From Acidobacteriaceae bacterium (GTDB lineage Bacteria; Acidobacteriota; Terriglobia; Terriglobales; Acidobacteriaceae): a DNA stretch of 7,833 nucleotides. The stretch is taken from contig PLBX01000265.1 in the NCBI GenBank assembly GCA_003135495.1, positions 1,930-9,762 on the forward strand, in the 5' to 3' direction. Made by a program: the position numbers and the translations under genes. Positions 1-5,900 of this stretch are shown piece after piece. The number at the start of each line of letters is the position of its first letter. Position 1 is the stretch's first letter. The notes below the pieces were generated by a model. It ran no database searches and was not told the DNA's origin. It saw nothing but the letters and a program-made list of their open reading frames with translations.

Positions 1-2076
1 ACCTTGAAGGGAGATTCAGCCGCCTGCGGCTTTCGCGAGCTCAGCGAACTGGCGCATGAATTCGAGGACGTTTTAAGTCTTGAAAACACAGTCTCTGCCG
101 CTGCCGTTCCTGAGATTGCGTTGCGCGCGGCCGATGTTTTTGCAGGCTTGCTGGAAGCGTATCGCAAGGGAACCAAACTTCCTGCCATCCAGTCTCTACG
201 AGCGGATATCGCACGACTGGCGGGCGGATCGCAGCGCGGTACTAAAAAATCTTCCAAGAAAAAATCAAGCAAAGCTGCCGCCAAAAAGGCGCTATGGTCG
301 GAGTATGAACAGCTTGCGATCGCCCGCGCCGCGGCTGATGGCAAGCGACTTCAGCACATCGTAGTACGCATTGATCCGCAATGCTCCATGCCGATCGCGG
401 GGCGGCAGATGATCCAGTTGGCCCTAGCCGGTTTGGGAGACGTTCTGGCAATTTATCCGCCAGAGGGCAGTCACGACGCGTCACTGCAGGTCGAAGCGGC
501 CCTCGCTTCTGAAAAGTCGGCGGAACAGATCGTGATGAAGTGCAGCATTCCGACGATTGTGCTGGACGTAAAAGTAAAGTCGCTGCGTATTGAAAAATCG
601 ATCGATCCCCAGCCCGTAGCCATTACTGCCGATACCGCCGCGCAGGCTCAAGCCCTCGCGGATATCGATTCCAACCGCGGGGAGAACGCGCTCGCGGACC
701 TCGCGCTTGATGTGAGCAGCAATCTGCCGACTCCTCCGGCGGAGCCGGTTGCGGGAACTCCGCAGGTTGGCGGATCAGACAACTTATTGCGCGTCGATGC
801 GGAACGTATCGACAGCGTACTCAATCTGGTCGGGGAATTGATCCTCGCGAAGTCCATGTTGCAACAGGCGCTCCTCGAATTTGGCCAACGTTTTCCGAAG
901 GACACCTTGCGCGGCAAGTTCGCTGACGCCATGGCATTTCAGGGAAGGGTTCTAAATGACCTGCAGCATTCGGTGATGAAGATTCGTATGGTGCCGGTCG
1001 ATCAATTGTTCCGGCGCTTTCCACGTATCGTGCGTGACGTTAGCATCCAGTGCGGAAAAGAAGTCGCGCTCTCAGTTCGAGGCGGCCAGACCGATCTCGA
1101 CAAGAGCATTCTCGACGCGATCTTCGAGCCTCTCACTCATTTGGTGCGAAATGCAATTGGCCACGGCCTGGAGACGGCGGAAGAGCGAATCAAGTCCGGC
1201 AAACGGCCGCAAGGGACTTTGAGGCTGAGCGCTTACCACCAGGGAAACCAGGTCGTTATCGAGATTTCCGACGACGGGCGTGGCATTCAGGTTGAGAAGG
1301 TTCGGCAACGAGCCTTGTCGAACGGATTGCTGACCCCGGCGCAAGCGGAGCGCTTGAGCGAAGCGGAAACATTAGAGCTGATTCTGCAACCGGGATTCTC
1401 TACCGCGGAGGAGATTACTGAACTTTCCGGCCGCGGCGTCGGGTTGGACATTGTACAAAGCGTTCTCGCGCGCTTAAAGGGAACGGTGCAGATCGAAACT
1501 GCGCCGGGCCGGGGGACCACCTTCCGGCTCCGCCTTCCACTCACGCTGGCGATCATCCGGGCGCTTATGTTCCGCGTGGAACAGCGACTCTATGCCTTGC
1601 CGTTGAATGCGGTGGCCGAAATTGCGCGCACCATCGAAGGTGACATTCACCAGGTCGAGCACTATGACGTGTTGCAATTACGCAACGATGTGCTGCCTTT
1701 GCTGCGACTCGGTTCGAAGCCTCCGAGCGGTCCTGAAACGGCGAGGCGCAAAGTGTTTGTGCTGGTGATCCACAGCGGAGAGCGAAAGTTTGGAGTAATT
1801 GTTGACGGACTTGAAGGCGAAGACGAGCTCGTCATCAAGGCGCTCGACGACCACTCCATTACGACGGACTTAGTCAGTGGAGCATCGATTCTCGGCGACG
1901 GCCGCGTGGTTCTGATCCTGAACATGATTGCGCTGATGGAGCGCTTCACGCGCGGGCGGTCGGACGTGCATGGTTCGAGCATGACAGGTCTGCTATCGGG
2001 CGTTGTGCCGGTCGCAGCGGGCAGCGGTCAAATGGCGGGAGAACAGGGAATGGGAAGTGCAGGGGGCCAGGTATGA
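1..2076 (+). CDS. cheA: Chemotaxis sensor histidine kinase CheA, 5'-truncated by window edge
   Basis: CheA is the cytoplasmic histidine kinase that reads receptor/CheW arrays and phosphorylates CheY and CheB. The frame is open from base 1. The first codons read T-L-K-G-D, the part of the HPt motif H-x-x-K-G just after the phosphorylated His, so that His codon lies immediately outside the window and the TTG at 4 is not a start. Counting that TTG as residue 1, the order is: HPt remnant (1-60), lysine-rich linker (81-95), P2-like CheY/CheB-docking domain (about 97-195), flexible linker (196-258), P3 dimerisation (about 260-335), HATPase (about 365-515) and CheW-like P5 (about 516-650), then a Gly/Ala-rich tail. 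The ATPase shows an N-box HLVRNAIGHGLE (379-390), a G1 box DDGRGI (423-428), an F/G2 region FSTAEEITELSGRGVGLD (465-482) and GTTFRLRLPLTLAI. Residue 386 is Gly where the family usually has Asp. About 48 N-terminal residues are missing, giving an expected full length near 740. The stop overlaps cheB (ATGA), which suggests translational coupling. Confidence 0.96.
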   Translation, partial: TLKGDSAACGFRELSELAHEFEDVLSLENTVSAAAVPEIALRAADVFAGLLEAYRKGTKLPAIQSLRADIARLAGGSQRGTKKSSKKKSSKAAAKKALWSEYEQLAIARAAADGKRLQHIVVRIDPQCSMPIAGRQMIQLALAGLGDVLAIYPPEGSHDASLQVEAALASEKSAEQIVMKCSIPTIVLDVKVKSLRIEKSIDPQPVAITADTAAQAQALADIDSNRGENALADLALDVSSNLPTPPAEPVAGTPQVGGSDNLLRVDAERIDSVLNLVGELILAKSMLQQALLEFGQRFPKDTLRGKFADAMAFQGRVLNDLQHSVMKIRMVPVDQLFRRFPRIVRDVSIQCGKEVALSVRGGQTDLDKSILDAIFEPLTHLVRNAIGHGLETAEERIKSGKRPQGTLRLSAYHQGNQVVIEISDDGRGIQVEKVRQRALSNGLLTPAQAERLSEAETLELILQPGFSTAEEITELSGRGVGLDIVQSVLARLKGTVQIETAPGRGTTFRLRLPLTLAIIRALMFRVEQRLYALPLNAVAEIARTIEGDIHQVEHYDVLQLRNDVLPLLRLGSKPPSGPETARRKVFVLVIHSGERKFGVIVDGLEGEDELVIKALDDHSITTDLVSGASILGDGRVVLILNMIALMERFTRGRSDVHGSSMTGLLSGVVPVAAGSGQMAGEQGMGSAGGQV

Positions 2077-3173
2077 AAAAGCCGGTGCGCGTCTTGGTGG
2101 TGGACGACTCGGCGCTGATGCGGAAGCTGATTCCGGGAATCCTCGAAACGGATCCATCCATCGAGGTGGTCGGAACAGCAATCGATGGACATTTTGCGTT
2201 GAAAAAAATAGAGGATTTGTCGCCCGATGTGGTGACCCTCGATCTGGAAATGCCCGGCATGAATGGCATCGATACGCTGAAAGAGATCATGCGGCGTTCG
2301 CGCTTGCCGGTAATTGTGGTCAGTTCTCATAGTACGAGTGGGGCGAATATCACTCTGAAAGCGTTATCGCTTGGAGCATTTGATTTCGTAGCCAAGCCGA
2401 AAGACGTTTCCGCGCGCATGCCGGAAATTGCGGCCGAATTGATCAAAAAAATCCACGCCGCAGCTCAGAGCGGAGGCGTGCAGACTCAATTCCTTCCGGT
2501 AGAAACGGCGAGCGGTCAACATAACAAGATGCGGCCTATAGCTCCGACCCATATCGTCGCCATCGGAGTCTCTACGGGCGGCCCGAACGCTTTGCAATAT
2601 CTTTTTTCCCAGCTGCCGATCGAATTTTCGGGAAGCATCCTGGTCGTGCAACACATGCCTGACGGGTTCACCGAACTGTTTTCCAAGCGATTGGACGATT
2701 GTTGCCCGATTCGAGTGAAGGAAGCGCAATCCGGTGATTTGCTGCTGGCAGGCCGCGCCTTAATCTGTCCGGGTAACCGGCACATGAGAGTAAAAAAACT
2801 GCCCTTAGGAAATGTGGCGCTTTTATCCGAGGAAGCTCCGGTGAATGGGCACCGTCCATCGGTGGACGTCATGTTTCGAAGCGTCGCCGAGGTCTTCGGC
2901 CCGCAAGCGATGGGTGTGTTAATGACCGGCATGGGGGAAGACGGCGCGGCGGGTCTCGGAGAAATCAGGGCGTCGGGAGGATTCACGGTGGCCCAGAGCC
3001 AGCAAACTTGTGTGGTTTTCGGCATGCCGAAGGCGGCCATCGAGCGCGGCTACGCGATGCGAATTGCGGACCTGCAGGAACTGCCGCATATTTTGCAGGC
3101 GCAGTGTGCTCCGGAGAGAAGCCGGGGTGAAGTTCTTGAAGTCAAGCGCGGTGTTGGCGCAGGAAGTGACTAG
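2073..3173 (+). CDS. cheB: Protein-glutamate methylesterase/glutamine deamidase CheB
   Basis: CheB removes methyl groups from receptor glutamates, and deamidates some glutamines, when phosphorylated by CheA. This gives adaptation. Length (366 residues) is normal for the family. The N-terminal receiver (about 4-115) has the acidic pair D11/D12, phospho-acceptor D57 in TLDLEMPGMNG, switch S84/S85 and K108 in AKP. A polar linker (about 118-156) leads to the methylesterase domain (about 158-345), where IGVSTGGPNAL places catalytic S167, VVQHMPDGF places H194, and MTGMGEDGAAGL places D290. All catalytic residues are intact, so the enzyme should be active. The ATG overlaps the cheA stop and is preceded by AGGGGG at 2061-2066, six bases upstream, which supports this start. 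The last 15 or so residues are a short basic/Gly-rich tail without recognisable function. Confidence 0.97.
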   Translation: MKKPVRVLVVDDSALMRKLIPGILETDPSIEVVGTAIDGHFALKKIEDLSPDVVTLDLEMPGMNGIDTLKEIMRRSRLPVIVVSSHSTSGANITLKALSLGAFDFVAKPKDVSARMPEIAAELIKKIHAAAQSGGVQTQFLPVETASGQHNKMRPIAPTHIVAIGVSTGGPNALQYLFSQLPIEFSGSILVVQHMPDGFTELFSKRLDDCCPIRVKEAQSGDLLLAGRALICPGNRHMRVKKLPLGNVALLSEEAPVNGHRPSVDVMFRSVAEVFGPQAMGVLMTGMGEDGAAGLGEIRASGGFTVAQSQQTCVVFGMPKAAIERGYAMRIADLQELPHILQAQCAPERSRGEVLEVKRGVGAGSD

Positions 3174-3176
3174 AGT

Positions 3177-3199
3177 TATCTACCGAAGGTACGTAGATA
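3177..3199 (+). promoter_or_regulatory. Small inverted repeat in the cheB-cheY spacer
   Basis: TATCTAC (3177-3183) and GTAGATA (3193-3199) are perfect 7-bp complements around a 9-nt loop. An alternative inner pairing, TACC (3181-3184) with GGTA (3188-3191), uses part of the same bases. It begins 4 nt after the cheB stop and ends 18 nt before the cheY Shine-Dalgarno sequence. A weak -35-like TTGGCG (3154-3159) stands 17 nt before TATCTA, but the -10 match is poor. It could be an mRNA stability or partial-termination hairpin that adjusts cheY levels, or chance. The stem is AT-rich and has no U-tract, so it is not an intrinsic terminator. Confidence 0.3.
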
Positions 3200-3229
3200 G
3201 TGACAGAGTGTTAATCGTGGAGGAGTGTC

Positions 3230-3670
3230 ATGGAAAAGTTTGCGCCCGTTAAACGGAGCGAGGACGGACAGCCGGTCCGCTATCTGATAGTGGACGATTC
3301 CGTTTTTGCGCGAAAGAATCTGGCTCGCATGATCGAAAGTTTCGGCGGACAGGTCATCGGCGAGGCTGGGGACGGCGTCACGGCGATCAGCGAGTACGAA
3401 CGGCTCTCGCCCGACATCGTTCTCATGGATATCACCATGCCGCAGATGGAAGGCATCGAGGCGGCGGAAAAAATCGTACGCGACCATCCTGGCGCACGCA
3501 TTGTCATGGTGTCATCGGTGGGCTACCAGGAAAACATTGTCGCTGCGCTGCAACGCGGTGCACGGCACTTTGTCCAGAAGCCGGTGAAGCCGGAAGTTCT
3601 GTACGAAGTGATTAAGTACGTAATGCGGGACGACGGGACCTCGGCGCGGGGCGCCGGAGCTGGAGTGTAA
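3230..3670 (+). CDS. cheY: CheY-type single-domain response regulator
   Basis: This is a stand-alone receiver that takes phosphate from CheA and carries the signal to the output, classically the flagellar switch. It is 146 residues with a polar N-terminal extension of about 16 residues before the receiver. Key residues are all present: D22/D23 (LIVDDS), phospho-acceptor D67 in LMDITMPQMEGI, switch S95/S96 (MVSS), aromatic F114 in place of the usual Tyr, and K117 in QKP. No DNA-binding or other output domain follows. The C-terminus is a short Gly/Ala/Arg tail. A strong Shine-Dalgarno, TGGAGGAG at 3218-3224/5, sits about 5 nt before the ATG and fixes the start. Position between cheB and a cheX-family gene supports a CheY role. 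A generic receiver for a non-flagellar output (for example pili) cannot be excluded, since no flagellar or pilus gene is in view. Confidence 0.93.
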   Translation: MEKFAPVKRSEDGQPVRYLIVDDSVFARKNLARMIESFGGQVIGEAGDGVTAISEYERLSPDIVLMDITMPQMEGIEAAEKIVRDHPGARIVMVSSVGYQENIVAALQRGARHFVQKPVKPEVLYEVIKYVMRDDGTSARGAGAGV

Positions 3671-3674
3671 GTAA

Positions 3675-4175
3675 ATGCGGATGGATCTCATTCAACCCTT
3701 TATCAACTCCGCCGATGCGGTGCTGGCACAGGCGCTGGAGTCTCCGGTCTCCATCGAGGACCTCAGCATGGACGAAAACGCATATCTCAGGCATGGAACT
3801 GCCGCGGAAGTGTGTTTGAAGGGGGAGATTGAAGGACGCATTATATTCGACGTGGATCGCGGCACCGGAGTCCAACTCGCCAGCCGGTTGGCTGGAGTCG
3901 CCGTCTCAGACACCGATGACGCGCTGGTGCGCGAGGCAGTGTGTGAACTGGCCAACCAGATTATCGGGAATGCCGTCACTACACTGAACGATCAGGGTTT
4001 CCACTTTCATGTTCTTCCGCCAACCTTGCACACTTCTGAGCAGGGAGGCAAAAGCAGCGAGGATACGGAAGCTTTAGTGATGTGCTTAAGCACGTCGAGC
4101 GGAAATGTATTCATGAACGTGGCGCTGCGGTATCTCCGGCGCCGAGCGACCGAACGTGCGACGGTGGCAGGATAG
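3675..4175 (+). CDS. cheX: CheX/CheC-family CheY-P phosphatase
   Basis: The 166-residue protein matches the CheC/CheX/FliY phosphatase fold. The signature E-x-x-N appears once, at E91 and N94 in ELANQIIGNA, followed by P115/P116 about 21 residues later, as in the family motif. In characterised CheX and CheC the Glu and Asn orient water to attack phosphorylated CheY. A single motif copy fits CheX rather than the two-motif CheC, so I favour CheX. The likely role is dephosphorylation of the CheY encoded 4 nt upstream; the cluster shows no CheZ. The start at 3675 is preferred because GGAG at 3662-3665 lies 9 nt upstream; a second ATG six bases later is possible. The C-terminus is short and Arg-rich. 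It is the last gene of the cluster, facing a convergent gene. Confidence 0.88.
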   Translation: MRMDLIQPFINSADAVLAQALESPVSIEDLSMDENAYLRHGTAAEVCLKGEIEGRIIFDVDRGTGVQLASRLAGVAVSDTDDALVREAVCELANQIIGNAVTTLNDQGFHFHVLPPTLHTSEQGGKSSEDTEALVMCLSTSSGNVFMNVALRYLRRRATERATVAG

Positions 4176-4187
4176 TCGCTCGTTAAT

Positions 4188-4201
4188 TTTCAGATCTGAA
4201 A
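4188..4201. repeat. 14-bp perfect palindrome after cheX
   Basis: TTTCAGATCTGAAA reads the same on both strands and starts 12 nt after the cheX stop codon. With no spacer it would make only a small hairpin. A DNA-binding site for a dimeric protein, or part of the 3' end structure of the che transcript, is possible. Nothing else supports a function. Confidence 0.3.
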
Positions 4202-4226
4202 TTCAATCTCACCTTCTGAAGTCACC

Positions 4227-4244
4227 ACAACTGAGTTCAGTTGT
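4227..4244. repeat. 8-bp stem hairpin overlapping REPIN-like repeat
   Basis: ACAACTGA (4227-4234) and TCAGTTGT (4237-4244) are perfect complements separated by GT. The right half overlaps the left arm of the larger inverted repeat, so the two foldings compete. It lies 51 nt past the cheX stop. There is no T-run after it in either direction, so a classical Rho-independent terminator is not supported. Confidence 0.4.
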
Positions 4245-4319
4245 CATCGTGAGAGCAGCAAAGGATCGTGCAGGAGGCAACAAATGCATAGGTCCTTCGC
4301 TTCGCTCAGGATGACAACT
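4239..4319. repeat. Imperfect inverted repeat, REP-doublet/REPIN-like
   Basis: Left arm 4239-4272 and right arm 4285-4319 are inverted copies of one sequence, with a 12-nt centre (4273-4284). Over the outer 29 positions 24 agree, including the first ten (AGTTGTCATC). One 1-nt gap then precedes a shared TGCA end. The right arm, read on the minus strand, contains CTGAGCGAAGCGAAGGA, which I recall as a dispersed intergenic repeat in acidobacterial and other environmental genomes; I cannot verify copy number here. Two inverted REP-like units around a short spacer in a spacer between convergent genes is the usual setting of REPIN/BIME elements, which may also act as transcript-end structures for both neighbours. 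Confidence 0.7.
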
Positions 4320-4345
4320 CTCTCAGTATGAACTCCTACTCAGAT

Positions 4346-5734
4346 TTATGGGCCAGCAATCAGGAAGACTGGGTTCTGCGGAGGGTTTTGAGCGCCAGTA
4401 ATTGGCGACCGGGAACCTACGGGGGCGGGCAAATTCCCAATGTAGCTGTCGACGGAAGTATCAACGATATTTACATTTCCTCCATCGCAACTGGATAGAT
4501 AGGCGCGGGAACTGTCGCCGGCGGAAGCCATCATAAATCGGAAGCGAGTTGCGACGCAGGCTGGCACGTAGTAAGGAGAACCGACGACGGTTGCGTCGGG
4601 AAATCCTGGGACGGCAGTTACGCTCTTGATCGTGTTGCTCGCGGCATCGATCACCGTTACCTGAGGGCAAATATTGCCGTTGGCGTCTTTATAATACGCC
4701 CCAACATAGGCGCGGCTCCCATCGGGCAAGGCGGTTACGGCAGAGACCGTGACGGCCTGAACCGCGGTACTTGAGCACGGGTCCGCTGCACTCCTCATAC
4801 TTACAGGCACTGCTGGGATTGGGATTGGCCCGCCCCCAAGAACCGCCGGCGTGGACTGCGACACATCGACAATCGTAAGCTGGCCTCCTCCCGGAACGTA
4901 AAGGCGATTGAGATTGCCGTCATACAGCATATAAGCGGCACCCGGTGCAGTCACGCCGCTATCGATCACGGCATCGGGCCCCGCGGTCGATGTCGTATCG
5001 ATTGTGCTTATGACTCCGGTAGTGCCGTCGAGCACATAAAGTCGCTGGCTATCGGAACGAGCGATTAACCAGACGGGCGAAGTGAATGTCCCGCCAGTAA
5101 TCGTTCGCGCGGATCGATCCACAGTGTTGAATCCGCTGACCGTGCCCGACCCTTGATTCGCAACATAAAGTTTTTGGGAGTTTGGCGTTTCAGCAATGGC
5201 GACCGGGTTAGTCCCTACCGGGATCGTGTTCGTGAGTGTATTGCTGTTGGTGTTGACGATGCCAACGGACGGCGGAGTATAGCCGGGAAGTGAGACGTAG
5301 GCTTGGGTGGATTCCGTTGTTGCCACGAAGTTCGGTGCCGAATTCAGAGGCAAGCTAACCGTGGTGCTTCCAGAAATAAGAACGCTGTTAAAGCTCAGCT
5401 TGGTCAACGAAGGGGCGCACGGTGTCGGGGTGCAGGCGATTCCGGTTCCGGCCTGATTTACGACCAGAACCTGGCTGCCGGTTTGCTGGACCGCGTGCAC
5501 GGGAGCCAATCCAACGTCGGCGATGCTGGTATTTGTGTCGCCTGAAACATCCACCACCATGGCTGAGCCGTTGACGACGCTTCCGTTGTCATTCATGGAG
5601 ACCACGGTGTGGGCGGCCTTTGGATTCGGAAACACTGGAGGATTCGGGATGATAATCGGGCGGAATGTCTCGCCGCAGCCGCTACAGATCAGATAAACAC
5701 ACAGCACAAGCCCGAGCCAGAGAAACCGCTTCAT
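4346..5734 (-). CDS. Secreted YVTN-type beta-propeller protein, probable lipoprotein
   Basis: The 462-residue protein begins with a signal sequence (K2-R3, hydrophobic 4-17) ending in CSGC, with C20 as the probable lipidated cysteine. The -3 residue is Cys rather than the usual Leu, so the lipobox is atypical. A Pro-rich segment (26-38) tethers the body. Seven strand motifs of the LYV/AYV type recur at residues 89, 144, 188, 231, 277, 341 and 410 (for example KLYVANQGSGTVS and RLYVPGGGQLTIVDV), typically followed by a T-I-D/V-N-T turn, as in YVTN/YncE-like seven-bladed propellers. Six further cysteines (101, 106, 320, 356, 393, 416) suit disulfides outside the cytoplasm. No catalytic motif is seen. 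The family is usually described by fold only; binding or scaffold roles are guesses. The ATG is supported by GGAG (5740-5743 on the minus strand) with 5-6 nt spacing. It stands alone, convergent with the che genes. Confidence 0.85.
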   Translation of the reverse strand: MKRFLWLGLVLCVYLICSGCGETFRPIIIPNPPVFPNPKAAHTVVSMNDNGSVVNGSAMVVDVSGDTNTSIADVGLAPVHAVQQTGSQVLVVNQAGTGIACTPTPCAPSLTKLSFNSVLISGSTTVSLPLNSAPNFVATTESTQAYVSLPGYTPPSVGIVNTNSNTLTNTIPVGTNPVAIAETPNSQKLYVANQGSGTVSGFNTVDRSARTITGGTFTSPVWLIARSDSQRLYVLDGTTGVISTIDTTSTAGPDAVIDSGVTAPGAAYMLYDGNLNRLYVPGGGQLTIVDVSQSTPAVLGGGPIPIPAVPVSMRSAADPCSSTAVQAVTVSAVTALPDGSRAYVGAYYKDANGNICPQVTVIDAASNTIKSVTAVPGFPDATVVGSPYYVPACVATRFRFMMASAGDSSRAYLSSCDGGNVNIVDTSVDSYIGNLPAPVGSRSPITGAQNPPQNPVFLIAGP

Positions 5735-5771
5735 TCAAACTCCATCAAAAAAGTTAAGTGCGGAATTCGTT

Positions 5772-5777
5772 ATTGTA
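5772..5777 (-). promoter_or_regulatory. Possible -10 element for the propeller gene
   Basis: Read on the minus strand this is TACAAT, one base from the TATAAT consensus. It lies 37 nt before the ATG at 5734, giving a predicted leader of about 30 nt. No good -35 hexamer is present at 16-18 nt upstream; the area is C-rich. The call rests on the hexamer and its position only. Confidence 0.3.
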
Positions 5778-5819
5778 GCGGGAACTGGGGCGAGAGGGGA
5801 AATCACGTGGTCGCAGGAA

Positions 5820-5875
5820 CGCCTTGGGGGGGCGTGAGGCACACGCCAGACAACAGGACCGGGGCTAGCAAGGCG
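5820..5875. repeat. Nested inverted repeats between ku and the propeller gene
   Basis: An outer pair, CGCCTTG (5820-5826) and CAAGGCG (5869-5875), encloses an inner hairpin, GGCGTG (5831-5836) and CACGCC (5842-5847), with a 5-nt loop. Both stems are perfect. A run of seven Gs (5826-5832) lies between them. The structure begins 26 nt downstream of the ku stop in the minus-strand sense, so it may stabilise or end the ku transcript, but there is no T-tract. It could also be chance in GC-rich DNA. Confidence 0.35.
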
Positions 5876-5900
5876 GTTTGCAAAAAGTCGCGTCGAGAAT

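Noticed and set aside
2516..3040. 174-residue open frame antisense to cheB
   Set aside because: It lies wholly within cheB, whose product has all catalytic residues; the antisense translation has no recognisable features.
3154..3182. Possible sigma70 promoter for cheY (TTGGCG, 17 nt, TATCTA)
   Set aside because: The -35 matches in four positions but the -10 in only three, and it overlaps an inverted repeat; operon read-through explains cheY expression.
4188..4345. Rho-independent terminator between cheX and the propeller gene
   Set aside because: Several hairpins are present but none is followed by a T-run on either strand.
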